From positions 1,798,001 through 1,862,000 of the forward strand of contig NZ_JARUBM010000002.1 in assembly GCF_029626175.1 (NCBI RefSeq): 64,000 nucleotides of DNA, in the 5' to 3' direction. Positions within the stretch are counted from its first letter, which is position 1, and each line of letters opens with the position of its first letter. Shown here one piece after another: positions 55,316-64,000 of this stretch. The position numbers and the translations under genes are program-made. The notes under the pieces are model-generated. The model saw only the letters and a list, made by a program, of their open reading frames with translations, searched no databases and was not told the DNA's origin. This DNA comes from Micromonospora sp. WMMD1082 (GTDB lineage: Bacteria > Actinomycetota > Actinomycetes > Mycobacteriales > Micromonosporaceae).

Positions 55316-55989
55316 GGTAGGACCGGTTTGCGCGCGGTGGCCGCGACCGCGTCCGGGCGGCGCAGGTAGAGCGGGGCCAGCGGATCACCGGGGGCGCCCG
55401 CGCGGATCCGCTCGGCGGCCAGGGTGACGAGCGCGCCCGCGTCCGGATACCGCGGCTCGGCCCGCAGCGGCAGGCCGAGGGCGTCGGCGTAGCGATGCGC
55501 GCCGTCGCCGACCGCGGCGCTGGCGCCCAGCTCCCGGGCCCGCTCGGCGGCGACCGCCGGGGCACCGACCTCCGGCCCGACGATCCGCTGCCCGGCACCG
55601 TCGTAGATCGCCCAGTAGATCTCCCGGCGCCGCGCGTCGCTCGCCGCCAGCACCGGCTCGCCGGCCGCCGCCGGGTGGCCGATGGCGTCCAGCGAGCAGA
55701 CACCGTACGCGGGAACGCCGAGCACCTGGCTCATCGTGGCGGCGGTGACCAGCCCCACCCGCAGCCCGGTGAACGGGCCGGGGCCGAGCCCCGCGACGAT
55801 CGCACCGAGGTCGGCCGGCCGGGCGCCGGCCTCGGTCAGGACCGCGTCCACCTGCGGGGCGAGCAGCTCGCCATGCGCCCGGGCGTCGACCGTGCACCGG
55901 TGCGCCCGGATCTCGACCGCGCTCGGGGTGACCTCGACCAGCGCCGCGGTCACCGCCGGGGTCGAGCTGTCCACCACGAGTACGAGCAC
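55312..55989 (-). CDS. tsaB: tRNA t6A modification dimerisation protein TsaB
   Basis: A 225-residue catalytically inactive relative of TsaD that scaffolds the t6A complex. It opens VLVVDSSTPAVTAALVEV and has GLGPGPFTGLRVGLVTAATM, the TsaB hallmark, and ASDARRREIYWAIYD. The GTG at 55989 gives the family start; the frame is open 19 codons upstream but lacks similarity. The stop overlaps the rimI start (ATGA), showing tight coupling. Confidence 0.92.
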   Translation of the reverse strand: MLVLVVDSSTPAVTAALVEVTPSAVEIRAHRCTVDARAHGELLAPQVDAVLTEAGARPADLGAIVAGLGPGPFTGLRVGLVTAATMSQVLGVPAYGVCSLDAIGHPAAAGEPVLAASDARRREIYWAIYDGAGQRIVGPEVGAPAVAAERARELGASAAVGDGAHRYADALGLPLRAEPRYPDAGALVTLAAERIRAGAPGDPLAPLYLRRPDAVAATARKPVLP

Positions 55990-56057
55990 GGTGAACCAGC
56001 CTAGCCCGCTCGGGGCCACCGAGCATCGTGCCCCCGCCGGCCGCACCGCCCGCCGGG

Positions 56058-56906
56058 TCAGCTCGGGTTGCGGAACTTGCGCAGGAAGGCCGGCAGCAGC
56101 CAGGGCCGGCGGCCGCCCACCCGCATGCCCCCGGTCAACACCGCCCGCACCTTGCTGACCCGGCCGAACATCACCAGGTTAAGCGTGCCGGGGTCGTAGT
56201 CGATCCGGACGTCCGGCCGGACCGACGGGTCGGGGAACGAGACTCGCCCCCGCAGCAACTGGAACCGGACCGGCTCGGTGTACGCCGAGCGGAACTCGAC
56301 GACGATCCGGCGCTCACTGGGCGGCGCCCCACCGTCGACCAGCCGGCCGTAACCGTGCCGGACCACCCCGACCATGAACAGCTCCAGGTAGAGTGCCGCC
56401 TCCCGGCCCGGCAGCGACCACGGCCGCCCGGTGGCCCGGGCGACGTCGTAACCGTGGATGAGCAGCTCGTTGACCAGGTGGGCGTAGAGACCGGCCAGCG
56501 GCACCCGGGCATCACCGACCCAGCGCACCGTCTCGTCGGGAGCCCGCCCGGCACAGGCGGCCAGCACCCGATCGACGTCGGCGCACAACCGGTCGAGCAG
56601 CGGCTCGGGCCGCCGCTCGGCGAGATGGGTCAGCAGCACGTCGTTCATGTCGGCCACGGTGTCGACGGTGACCTCGCGCAGGTAGTCGTCGAAACCCGGC
56701 ACCGGCAGCGGCGGATGCTCCCGGTCCACCAGGCCGACGTAGTACCAGGCGAGCGAGGCGACGTGGGCGAGGGTGTCGGCGACGGACCAGTGCGCCGTAC
56801 ACATCGTCGCAGGGTCCGTGGACCGGACCAGCTCGGCGAAGCGCCGGGTCTGCTCCGCCAGGGCCGTGCTCGCCAGCCGCCACTGCTGCTCGCTGACCGT
56901 CGTCAT
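56058..56906 (-). CDS. Mycothiol-dependent maleylpyruvate isomerase family protein (DinB/MDMPI)
   Basis: A 282-residue protein. The N-terminal four-helix MDMPI/DinB domain (about 1-165) shows HWSVADTLAHVASLAWYYV and the metal-site His in NELLIHGYDVARATGRPWSL. The C-terminal part (about 185-275, FRSAYTEPVRFQLLRGRVSF and GTLNLVMFGRVSKVRAVLTG) resembles an SCP2-like ligand-binding domain. Family members use mycothiol or metal chemistry, but the reaction here cannot be named. The ATG at 56906 is preferred over one 13 codons upstream because GGGGGTG precedes it. It separates tsaB from ung. Confidence 0.8.
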   Translation of the reverse strand: MTTVSEQQWRLASTALAEQTRRFAELVRSTDPATMCTAHWSVADTLAHVASLAWYYVGLVDREHPPLPVPGFDDYLREVTVDTVADMNDVLLTHLAERRPEPLLDRLCADVDRVLAACAGRAPDETVRWVGDARVPLAGLYAHLVNELLIHGYDVARATGRPWSLPGREAALYLELFMVGVVRHGYGRLVDGGAPPSERRIVVEFRSAYTEPVRFQLLRGRVSFPDPSVRPDVRIDYDPGTLNLVMFGRVSKVRAVLTGGMRVGGRRPWLLPAFLRKFRNPS

Positions 56907-56987
56907 CGGGCACCCCCGGGGATCTCGTCGGCGTCGATACGGCACAGGCTACATCGGACGGTGATTACCCGGTGACTCCCCGACTGC

Positions 56988-57692
56988 TCAGTCGGTGGTC
57001 GTGCGCTCCCAGTCGATGGTGGGCCGGCCGGCGTCGGCGAGCGCCTTGTTGGCGGCGCTGAACGGGCGGCTGCCGAGAAAGCCGCGCGGATTCATCGGGC
57101 TGGGGTGGCCCGCTTCCAGCACCACGTGCCGCGGGTTGCCGACCAGCGCCGCCTTCTTGCGCGCGTAGCCGCCCCAGAGCAGGAACACGACGCGGGAATC
57201 CTGTGCGTCGAGCGCCCGGATGGTCGCGTCGGTGAACTCCTCCCAGCCGCGATTGGCGTGCGAGCCGGGGCTGCCCTGCCGCACGGTCAGCACCGAGTTG
57301 AGCAGCAGCACGCCCTGTGCCGCCCAGCCGTCGAGGTTGCCGCTGCGCGGCTTCGGCACGCCCAGATCCTCGCCCAGCTCCTTGAAGACGTTGCGCAGCG
57401 ACGGCGGCACGGAGACCCCCTCGCGCACGCTGAAGCTCAGCCCGTGCGCCTGGCCGGCCCGGTGGTAGGGGTCCTGCCCGAGGATCAACACCCGGCAGGC
57501 CGACGGCGCGCACAGCCGGTAGGCCGAGAAGAGATCCGCCACCGGCGGGAACACCGTGCCGGTCGCGTATTCCCGGGTGATGAACTCGCCGAGCGCGGCC
57601 GTGCGGGCCGGGTCGAGATGCGGGGTGAGCGCCGCCCGCCACTGACCCGGCAGCAGCGCCGGCAGGTCCAGGGTGGCACCATCGTCAACCAT
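56988..57692 (-). CDS. ung: Uracil-DNA glycosylase (family 1)
   Basis: Excises uracil from DNA to start base-excision repair. The 234-residue protein has the catalytic water-activating GQDPYH (72-77, Asp74), LLLNSVLTVRQGSPGSHAN, and the DNA-intercalation motif HPSPMN (HPSPLS in E. coli). The ATG at 57692 is preceded by GAGAGG; 15 codons upstream are excluded. Set between the t6A genes, downstream of tsaE by 60 bp on the same strand. Confidence 0.95.
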   Translation of the reverse strand: MVDDGATLDLPALLPGQWRAALTPHLDPARTAALGEFITREYATGTVFPPVADLFSAYRLCAPSACRVLILGQDPYHRAGQAHGLSFSVREGVSVPPSLRNVFKELGEDLGVPKPRSGNLDGWAAQGVLLLNSVLTVRQGSPGSHANRGWEEFTDATIRALDAQDSRVVFLLWGGYARKKAALVGNPRHVVLEAGHPSPMNPRGFLGSRPFSAANKALADAGRPTIDWERTTTD

Positions 57693-57752
57693 CGGCAGCC
57701 TCTCACCGGTCGGATCGTCTCCGGGCACTGTAGGCACCCGGTACGACAGGTC

Positions 57753-58235
57753 TCAGCCCAGGGCGGCGAGGCGGTCCGCCCAGTCGCCGCCGACCGGCTC
57801 CAACTCGGCCGTCCGGGTGTCGTCGTCGTGCCGGTCGAGACGGATCCGCAGGTGCGCGTCGACCAGCTGCTCGACCAGGCCCTCGCCCCACTCGACCACG
57901 GTCACCGACTCGTCGACCGAGGCGTCCAGGTCGAGATCGTCGATCTCCGCGCGGGGATCGCCCGCGTCGCCCAACCGGTACGCGTCGGCGTGCACCAGCG
58001 CCACCCCGCGCCCGCTGACCGGATCCGGCCGGTGCACCCGGGCGATCACGAACGTCGGCGAGGTGATGTCGCCGAGCACGCCCAGCCCGGCCCCGATCCC
58101 CTGGGTCAACGCGGTCTTGCCCGCGCCCAGCGGGCCGGTGAGCAGCACCAGGTCACCGGCGCGCAGCAGCCCGGCCAGCCGCCGGCCGAAGGTGTGCGTG
58201 TCCGCGACGGTCGGCAGCACGACCCGGCTTCTCAT
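57753..58235 (-). CDS. tsaE: tRNA t6A biosynthesis ATPase TsaE
   Basis: P-loop ATPase that drives the TsaB-TsaD cycle, 160 residues. Walker A GPLGAGKT (34-41), the switch region ITSPTFVIARVH, and VHADAYRLGD with the EWGEGL motif are all present. The ATG at 58235 overlaps the hydrolase stop by ATGA; the longer open frame is a shadow of the hydrolase gene. Together with tsaD and tsaB it completes the complex apart from TsaC. Confidence 0.93.
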   Translation of the reverse strand: MRSRVVLPTVADTHTFGRRLAGLLRAGDLVLLTGPLGAGKTALTQGIGAGLGVLGDITSPTFVIARVHRPDPVSGRGVALVHADAYRLGDAGDPRAEIDDLDLDASVDESVTVVEWGEGLVEQLVDAHLRIRLDRHDDDTRTAELEPVGGDWADRLAALG

Positions 58236-59335
58236 GAGCCGTCCCGCCCGCATGTGCCGAGAAAACCGGCCAGCGCGGCGTTGACCTGGTCGGCGTGTTC
58301 CAGCATCACCACGTGCCCACTGTCGGGGATCTTGACGAACTCGGCGTGCGGCAGCCGCCGGACGATCTCCTCCGAGTGGGTCAGCGGCGTGATCATGTCC
58401 TTGTCGCCGACGATCACCAGCACCGGCGTGTCCTCCAGCGCGGCCAGCGCCGGAAACCGCGAGTGGGTCGCGAGGGTACGCAGGTAACGGGTGACCGTGT
58501 CGGCGGAGGTACGCGAGTTCATCTCCTCCACGTAGGACACCAGAGCGGGGCTCGGGCTGCGGGTGCCGAAGCCGTACCTGCGGGTCAGCAGCCATGCCAC
58601 GTTGGTGGTCGACCGGCGGGCCCGGTCGATCACCGCGCCGCCGTACCGGGTGACGTTGCCGGCCATGTAGAGCACCGGCGCACCGACCCGGCCGAGCAGG
58701 GCGGGCGCGACCAGCTTCGTCTCCGCCAGCAGCCCGCCCGACGTGGCCATCAGCACGGTCCCGACCACCCGGTCGCCGAACATCTCCGGGTACAGCTCGG
58801 CCAGGGCCATGATCGTCATGCCGCCCATCGAGTGGCCGACCAGCACCAGCGGCCCGTCCGGTGCCGTCTCGTCGATCACCCGGCGCAGCGTGTGGCCGAG
58901 CGCCATCAGGTCGTAGTCGCCGCTCTCCAGCCGGCCCGACCGGCCGTGCCCCGGCTGGTCGTACGCGACGATCCGGTGCTCACCCCGCTCGGCGAGCAGG
59001 CGGCGCTGGAAGTGGAAGGTGCCCATGTCCAGACAGAAGCCGTGCACCAGCACCACGGTCGGGTTGCCCTCGACCGGCCGGGTCGGCTCGACCACCTCGA
59101 CGTGGATGTCGGTGCCGTCGGGCATCTCCAGCCGGTACGCCTCGTCGTACCGCTGCTCGCCGAAGCCCTCGTCGGCGTACGGGTCGTTGGGGTCCGCCTT
59201 CAGCCGGCGGACCAGCACGCGTTCGGTGGCCACCCCGGCGGCGGTCACCGCGGCGGCCACGCCGAGCGCCGCGCCGACCAGGCCGGCGGCCTTGCCGGCC
59301 GTGGTGCGGGGCCGGGGGATGTGCAGTCCGGCCAT
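58232..59335 (-). CDS. Alpha/beta hydrolase, membrane-anchored
   Basis: A 367-residue alpha/beta hydrolase. An N-terminal hydrophobic segment (about 15-36) precedes the fold, which has VVLVHGFCLDMGTFHFQ (oxyanion region), the nucleophile elbow GHSMGG, the acidic residue in VIVGDKDMIT and the C-terminal His in PDSGHVVMLE. The triad is complete. ATG at 59335 lies 2 bp after the alr stop. This gene occupies the same place between alr and tsaE in Mycobacterium (Rv3424c/Rv3423 region differs), and substrates are unknown. Confidence 0.88.
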   Translation of the reverse strand: MAGLHIPRPRTTAGKAAGLVGAALGVAAAVTAAGVATERVLVRRLKADPNDPYADEGFGEQRYDEAYRLEMPDGTDIHVEVVEPTRPVEGNPTVVLVHGFCLDMGTFHFQRRLLAERGEHRIVAYDQPGHGRSGRLESGDYDLMALGHTLRRVIDETAPDGPLVLVGHSMGGMTIMALAELYPEMFGDRVVGTVLMATSGGLLAETKLVAPALLGRVGAPVLYMAGNVTRYGGAVIDRARRSTTNVAWLLTRRYGFGTRSPSPALVSYVEEMNSRTSADTVTRYLRTLATHSRFPALAALEDTPVLVIVGDKDMITPLTHSEEIVRRLPHAEFVKIPDSGHVVMLEHADQVNAALAGFLGTCGRDGS

Positions 59336-59337
59336 GC

Positions 59338-60450
59338 CTACTCGCCGTCGTAGACGCGCGGGACCCGGGTGCTGCCGAACCGGGTGACGATCTCGTAGTT
59401 GATGGTGCCCACCGCCGCGGCCCAGTCGTCGGCCGTGGGCTCGCCGTCGGCCCCGCTGCCGAACAGGGTGGCCACGTCGCCGGCGGCCACCGGGTCGTCG
59501 CCGCAGTCGAGCACGAACTGGTCCATGCAGACCCGGCCGGAGATGGTCCGGCGGCTCCCGCCGAGCTGCACCGGGCCGGAGTTCGAGGCGTGCCGGGGCA
59601 CCCCGTCGGCGTAGCCGAGCGGCACCACGGCCAGGTTCGTCTCCCGCTCCGTGGTGTACGTGTGGCCGTACGAGACGCCCGCGCCCGCCGGGACGCGCTT
59701 GGTCAGCATCACCCGGGCCCGCGCGGTCATCGCCGGGCGCAGCCCGTAGGTCTCGCCGGCCACCGGCGAGAGGCCGTAGACGGCCAGCCCCGGACGCACC
59801 AGGTCGAAGTGGGTGTCGGGCCGGGTCAGCGTGGCCGCCGAGTTGGCCAGATGCCGGTAGCGCGGGCGCAGCCCGGCCCGCTCGACCATGGCCAGGCCCT
59901 CGTGGAAGACGGCGACCTGACGGTCGGTCGTCGGGTGGCCGGGCAGGTCCGCGTACACGAAGTGGCTCCACACCCCGACCACCTCGACCAGCCCGTCGGC
60001 CTGTGCCTTGGCGGCGGCGTCGAGCAGGGCGGGCCAGTCGGCGACCGTCGCACCGCCCCGGGCCAACCCCGTGTCGATCTTCAGGTGCACCCGCGCGGGC
60101 CGCCCGGCCGTCCGGCTCGCCTCGAGCATCTCCGCGAGCTGCGGGAGGCTGGCCACCCCCAGGTCGACCCCGGCCGTGACGCCGGTGTGCAGCGGCAGCC
60201 CCGGCGCCAGCAGCCAGGCCAGGACCGGGACGTCGATGCCGGCCGCGCGCAGGGTCAGCGCCTCGTCCAGGGTGCAGACGCCGAGCCAGTCCGCCCCGGC
60301 GTCGAGCGCGGCCCGGGCGGCCGGGACCATGCCGTGGCCGTAGCCGTCGCCCTTGACCACCGCCATCAGCTCGGCGTTGGTACCGGCGCGCAGCCGGTTC
60401 ACGTTCTCCCGGATCGCGTCAAGGTCGACGCGTACCTCGGCCTGCCACAT
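59338..60450 (-). CDS. alr: Alanine racemase
   Basis: PLP enzyme interconverting L- and D-alanine for peptidoglycan. It has 370 residues. The cofactor Lys33 lies in MAVVKGDGYGHG (AVVKADAYGHG in most enzymes, so Ala-to-Gly changes flank the Lys). HLKIDTGLARGG, the catalytic Tyr in GVSYGHTYTT and the C-terminal VCMDQFVLDCG segment are present. ATG at 60450. Followed closely by the hydrolase, tsaE and ung on the same strand, so cell-wall and t6A genes form one cluster. Confidence 0.95.
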   Translation of the reverse strand: MWQAEVRVDLDAIRENVNRLRAGTNAELMAVVKGDGYGHGMVPAARAALDAGADWLGVCTLDEALTLRAAGIDVPVLAWLLAPGLPLHTGVTAGVDLGVASLPQLAEMLEASRTAGRPARVHLKIDTGLARGGATVADWPALLDAAAKAQADGLVEVVGVWSHFVYADLPGHPTTDRQVAVFHEGLAMVERAGLRPRYRHLANSAATLTRPDTHFDLVRPGLAVYGLSPVAGETYGLRPAMTARARVMLTKRVPAGAGVSYGHTYTTERETNLAVVPLGYADGVPRHASNSGPVQLGGSRRTISGRVCMDQFVLDCGDDPVAAGDVATLFGSGADGEPTADDWAAAVGTINYEIVTRFGSTRVPRVYDGE

Positions 60451-60506
60451 GCCCCCACCCTACTTTCCGCGCCGATCACCACGGCGGGCACTTGGCGCGG
60501 TCGCGC

Positions 60507-61976
60507 TCAGGGCAGACGGGCCAGCACGGGGCGCAGCGCGGCGGCCACGTCCGGCGCGGTCACCGGGCCGCCCCCGGCCGCCTCCCGGCCGGCCAGCCCG
60601 TGCACGTACGCCGCCGCGGCGGCGGCCCGCTCGGCCGGCAGGCCGGCCGCGAGCAGCGAGCCGAGCAGGCCCGCCAGCACGTCGCCGGTGCCCCCGGTGG
60701 CCAGCGCGGGGGTGCCGGTCGGGTTGACGTACGCCTGCCCGGCCGGCGTGCCGATCACCGTGCGATCCCCCTTGAGCAGCACCACCGCGTTCATCCAGGC
60801 GGCCAGCCGCAGCGTCGCGGCGACCCGGTCGGCGCCCGGCTCCTCGCCGCAGAGCCGGGTGAACTCCCGGTCGTGCGGGGTGACCACGATCGGCGCGTCA
60901 CGCCGGCGCAACCGATCGGCGAGCGACCCGTCCACCAGCAGGGTGAGCGCGTCGGCGTCCAGCACCACCGGCACCGGCGCGGCGAGCACGGTCCGCAGCT
61001 CCGCCGCCGCCTGCTCGTCGGTGCCCAGCCCCGAGCCGCACACCCACGCCTGCACCCGGCCGGCGTCGGCCACCCGGCCGGTGGCGATCACCGAGGGGTG
61101 CTCGCGTACCACCTCGTCCCGGGCTCCCCCGGCGTAGCGGACCAGGCCGGTCGGGCCGGCCAGCGCGCCGCCGACGGAGAGCACCGCCGCGCCCGGGTAC
61201 GTCGCGGACCCGGTGGCCACCCCGACCACGCCCCGGGTGTACTTCTCCGAGGTGGCGCCGAGCCGGGGCCACCAGTCGGCCACGTCCGACCACTCCACGA
61301 CGTGTAGCGCCGGGCTGCCCCGCAGCCAGGGTGTCAACCCGATGTCGACCAGCTCCACCTGGCCGGCCAGGGCCGCGGCGGGGCCGACCGCCAGGGCCGG
61401 CTTCCACACGCCGAAAGCCACCGTCACGTCGGCACGCACCGCGTTGGGCCGGCCGGAGGAGGTCAACGGCACCGCGCCGGTGTCCACCGCGACACCGCTG
61501 GGCACGTCCACCGCCACCACCGTGGCCCGCCCGCCGTCGCGCCCCCGGTGGCGCAGCAGGCTCGCCGCCAGTTGCTCGGCGGTCTCCCGCAGCCCGCCGT
61601 GACCGCCGATGCCGACGATCCCGTCGAGCACCAGGTCGACCACGGTCGGCGGGCGATCCACCACCCGCCCGCCGGCGGCCCGCAGCGCGGCCAGCCCTTC
61701 CGCGTGAGCGCGCTCCGGGGTGAGCAGCAGCGCCGACACGGCCGCACCCCGCCGGGCGAGGCGGGCGCCGGCGTAGAGCGCGTCACCGCCGTTGTCACCG
61801 GAGCCGACGAGCAGCAGCACCGGCGCGGCGTACACCCCGCCCCGCTCGGCGAGCAACAGCGCGCAGCGGCGGGCCAACCCGGCGGCGGCGCGTTGCATCA
61901 GCGTGCCGGGCGGGAGGGTGGCCATCAGGGCCGCCTCCGCCGTGCGGACGTCCGCCACCCGCCAGACCGGTCTCAT
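60507..61976 (-). CDS. nnr: Bifunctional NAD(P)H-hydrate epimerase / ADP-dependent dehydratase
   Basis: Repairs damaged NAD(P)H hydrates. The 489-residue protein joins an N-terminal YjeF_N epimerase domain (about 1-205; LLLVGSGDNGGDALYAGARL, VDVPSGVAVDTG) to a C-terminal ADP-dependent dehydratase domain (about 220-489; PIVVTPHDREFTRL, KGDRTVI, ALATGGTGDVLAGLLGSLLA). Both catalytic motifs are intact. ATG at 61976. Upstream of alr by 56 bp on the same strand, as in Mycobacterium Rv3433c and its neighbours. Confidence 0.94.
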   Translation of the reverse strand: MRPVWRVADVRTAEAALMATLPPGTLMQRAAAGLARRCALLLAERGGVYAAPVLLLVGSGDNGGDALYAGARLARRGAAVSALLLTPERAHAEGLAALRAAGGRVVDRPPTVVDLVLDGIVGIGGHGGLRETAEQLAASLLRHRGRDGGRATVVAVDVPSGVAVDTGAVPLTSSGRPNAVRADVTVAFGVWKPALAVGPAAALAGQVELVDIGLTPWLRGSPALHVVEWSDVADWWPRLGATSEKYTRGVVGVATGSATYPGAAVLSVGGALAGPTGLVRYAGGARDEVVREHPSVIATGRVADAGRVQAWVCGSGLGTDEQAAAELRTVLAAPVPVVLDADALTLLVDGSLADRLRRRDAPIVVTPHDREFTRLCGEEPGADRVAATLRLAAWMNAVVLLKGDRTVIGTPAGQAYVNPTGTPALATGGTGDVLAGLLGSLLAAGLPAERAAAAAAYVHGLAGREAAGGGPVTAPDVAAALRPVLARLP

Positions 61977-62187
61977 ACCGCACCCCGTTTCCCGCGCCCC
62001 CGGGCGACGATCACACCGGCCCACCCTACCGGCGCGGGGGCCGCACGATAGCCGCCGACCGCGCACCCGGCAATGCCTGTGGACGAACCCGGGGTACGCC
62101 CGCCGCCGGTTGTCCACAGGGCACACCCGCACCGGCCGGCGCCGCCTAGCGTCGTCGGCGTCGTGGTGACGGGGGCGGGAGGATCCG

Positions 62188-62484
62188 ATGGCGGACGAGG
62201 AGTTGACCGTGCGGCCGGAGCTGCTGCACCGGGTCGGGCGGTCGCTGGGCGACACCGGTTACCGGCTGGCCCACGGGCCGGCCGGCGTGCCGGGGCTGAC
62301 CGCGCCGGCCCGGGAATGGTCGGCGGCGCAGGCGCTGGCCGGGTTGGAGGCGGCCGTGCACGCCTGGTGCGGGCGGCTCGGTGCCCGGGTGGCGGAGACC
62401 GGCGACGCGGTGCGCGCCGCCGCCGTGGCGTACGAGTCGGTGGACGCACGGGCCGCCGCCCGCCTGTCCACCGTGTCCCGATGA
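62188..62484 (+). CDS. Small helical protein, WXG100/ESX-like
   Basis: A 98-residue, all-helical-looking protein with no signal peptide. It has an AREW motif near the centre (APAREWSAAQALAGLEAAVH) and a C-terminal helix ending in AYESVDARAAARLSTVSR, a layout resembling ESX/EsxB-like or excreted virulence-factor family proteins. It overlaps the next gene by ATGA. The WXG100 assignment is tentative; the Trp lies in EW rather than the exact WxG. Confidence 0.6.
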   Translation: MADEELTVRPELLHRVGRSLGDTGYRLAHGPAGVPGLTAPAREWSAAQALAGLEAAVHAWCGRLGARVAETGDAVRAAAVAYESVDARAAARLSTVSR

Positions 62485-64000
62485 CCGGGCCGGTGCCGAC
62501 CCGGGCCGCATCGGAGCAGGTCGGCTACGCCCAACTCTCGACGGTCGACCCGGCCGCCTGGCGGGCCACCGGGACGGCCTGGGCGAGCCTGGCCGGCCTG
62601 GCCGAGCGGCGGGCCGCGGAGCTTTCCGACGGCGGTGCGGCGCTGCGCGCCGGCTGGTCCGGCCAGGCCGCCGGGTCCGCCGGTGTGCGGCTGTCCGGGC
62701 TGCGGGCCGAGCTGGTCGGGCTCGTCCCGGCCGCGATCGAGACCGATCAGGTCCTCGCCGAGTTCGCCGCGCGGCTGGTGGCCGCACGCGCCCGGCTGGC
62801 CGCCGCGGTCGCGCTGGCCGCCACCGCAGGGGTGTTGATCGACCGCTGGGGCAGGCCGCACAGCGACCCGGCCCGGGTGCCGGCCGACCGCGCCGGCCCC
62901 ACGGTGCTCCAGGTGACCACGGCCCTGCGGAACGCCCTCGACCTGGCCGCCACCGCCGACCGGGAGGCCGCCGACCGCCTCGGACAGCTCTCCGGGAGCG
63001 CCGATGCCGGCTGGGCGGCCCGGCCGCCGCCGCACCGGCCCGCCCCGCACGCCGACCCCCACCTGGTGCACCTCTGGTGGGCCGGGCTCACTCCGGCCGA
63101 GCGGCGCTGGCTGGTGGTGCACGAGCCCGAGCTGGTCGGTCGGCTCGACGGCGTGCCGCCCGGTGCCCGTGACCAGGCCAACCGGTCGCTGCTCGGCACC
63201 CGGCGGGCGGCACTGCTCGCGCGGTGGGAGCGGTTGCTGGCGCGGGTGCCCCGGGGGCCGTTGGAGGTGGCCGGGCTGCGTGGCACCGGGGCAGCCCTGG
63301 CCGGGCTGGACGCGCTCGCCGCCCGGCTGGACGCGCCCCAGCCGCCCCGGGCGTACCTGCTCGGGCTGGAGGTCGGCGGCGAGGGGCGGGCGATGGTGGC
63401 GCTCGGCAACCCGGATCGCGCCGCCGGCGTCCTGACCTACGTGCCGGGGATGACCGCCGGGCTCGACGACGTCACCGGCGAGTTGGGCCGCGCGGCGCGG
63501 GTGCTCGATCGCTGCGCCGAGCTGGCTCCGGGCGAGGAAACCTCGGCGGTGCTCTGGCTGGACTACGACGCCCCCGACTTCCTGCACGAGGCGGCCCGGG
63601 ACGGGCAGGCCCGCGCGGCGGGGGACGCGCTGCACCGGTTCCAGGAGGGGCTGCGGGCCACCCATGACGGTCCACCGGCCCGGCAGACCGTGCTCGGGCA
63701 CAGCTACGGGTCGCTGGTGGTGGGCACGGCCGCCCGCGATCACGGGCTGGCCGCGGACGCACTGGTCTTCGTCGGCTCGCCCGGGGTGGGGGTGGCGCAC
63801 GCGACCGACCTGGGCGTGCCGCCCGGGCAGGTGTGGGCCAGTACCGCGCCGGACGACGTGATCCGGTTGACCCGCCCGCCGGGCGACCTGGCCCGGCAGT
63901 CGCTGCTCGGCGCCTCCCCGATCGGGGCCATCGCGGGGTTGCTGGCCGGGCCGGGCGAGGATCGCTGGTTCGGGCGCGACCCCGCCGAACCGTCCTTTGG
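62481..64000 (+). CDS. DUF1023-type alpha/beta hydrolase, partial (runs off window)
   Basis: At least 506 codons with no stop before the window edge. The N-terminal 200 residues are helical and Ala-rich, with an internal AGWSGQAAGSAG segment resembling a WXG100 protein. The C-terminal part is the DUF1023 alpha/beta hydrolase with nucleophile Ser408 in TVLGHSYGSLVVG and VFVGSPGVGVAHATDLG. Actinobacterial proteins of this type often sit beside ESX-like small proteins and are thought to be surface or secreted. ATG overlaps the upstream stop, so the two are coupled. The enzyme's substrate is unknown. Confidence 0.85.
   Translation, partial: MTGPVPTRAASEQVGYAQLSTVDPAAWRATGTAWASLAGLAERRAAELSDGGAALRAGWSGQAAGSAGVRLSGLRAELVGLVPAAIETDQVLAEFAARLVAARARLAAAVALAATAGVLIDRWGRPHSDPARVPADRAGPTVLQVTTALRNALDLAATADREAADRLGQLSGSADAGWAARPPPHRPAPHADPHLVHLWWAGLTPAERRWLVVHEPELVGRLDGVPPGARDQANRSLLGTRRAALLARWERLLARVPRGPLEVAGLRGTGAALAGLDALAARLDAPQPPRAYLLGLEVGGEGRAMVALGNPDRAAGVLTYVPGMTAGLDDVTGELGRAARVLDRCAELAPGEETSAVLWLDYDAPDFLHEAARDGQARAAGDALHRFQEGLRATHDGPPARQTVLGHSYGSLVVGTAARDHGLAADALVFVGSPGVGVAHATDLGVPPGQVWASTAPDDVIRLTRPPGDLARQSLLGASPIGAIAGLLAGPGEDRWFGRDPAEPSF

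Overview
The window is high-GC actinobacterial chromosome. Gene content and order point to Micromonosporaceae, probably Micromonospora or a close relative. The signs are tandem PspC proteins, a WhiB protein, a BldM-like regulator, an XRE/DUF397 pair, GroEL1 with a His-rich tail, frequent GTG starts and many ATGA/GTGA overlaps. I see no rRNA, tRNA, insertion sequence, phage or CRISPR array.

Layout. 1-5.3 kb: two M23 peptidases, the PcrA/UvrD helicase and a chorismate mutase preceded by a convincing aromatic-amino-acid attenuator (leader peptide, 12-bp antiterminator, 14-bp terminator). 5.4-11.5 kb: a peptide ABC operon dppABCDF on the minus strand; its gene junctions carry 80-bp repeats that each encode a 27-residue ORF coupled to the next start. 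11.8-16.2 kb: a PspC-domain histidine kinase with its LuxR-type regulator, divergent from a PspC/LiaF-like membrane protein and a small membrane partner. 16.4-18.6 kb: convergent psd and pssA (phosphatidylethanolamine synthesis). 19.0-21.0 kb: two paralogous double-Nudix proteins. 21.2-23.3 kb: a third PspC protein and guaA.

23.4-28.3 kb holds the most striking locus: a 92-residue protein followed 4 bp later by a 1538-residue protein that joins a caspase-like protease (His82/Cys132) to an Hsp90/GHKL-type ATPase and a long helical C-terminus. The large gene contains two TTA codons. This looks like an accessory conflict or cell-suicide module set into a housekeeping region.

28.3-43.8 kb: a GMC oxidoreductase, an LCP protein, two tandem secreted M1 aminopeptidases, guaB3, guaB, a DUF5319 protein, a BldM-like regulator divergent from a WhiB3-like protein, a membrane-anchored sulfite-oxidase-family protein, and groES-groEL1 under two CIRCE operators. 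44-53.5 kb: an XRE/DUF397 pair, a methyltransferase, a xylose-type ABC operon with a ROK regulator, a DUF4142 protein and CopC-CopD. 53.5-62 kb: the tRNA t6A/cell-wall block tsaD-rimI-tsaB, a mycothiol-type isomerase, ung, tsaE, a hydrolase, alr and nnr. 62.2 kb to the end: a small WXG100-like protein and a DUF1023 hydrolase cut by the window edge.

The backbone order (choD-like, guaB3, guaB2, DUF5319, whiB, groEL1, groES, tsaD, rimI, tsaB, tsaE, alr) matches the order I know from Mycobacterium tuberculosis Rv3409c-Rv3423c, so the genes between these anchors are lineage-specific insertions. Three dispersed intergenic repeat families recur in the gaps.
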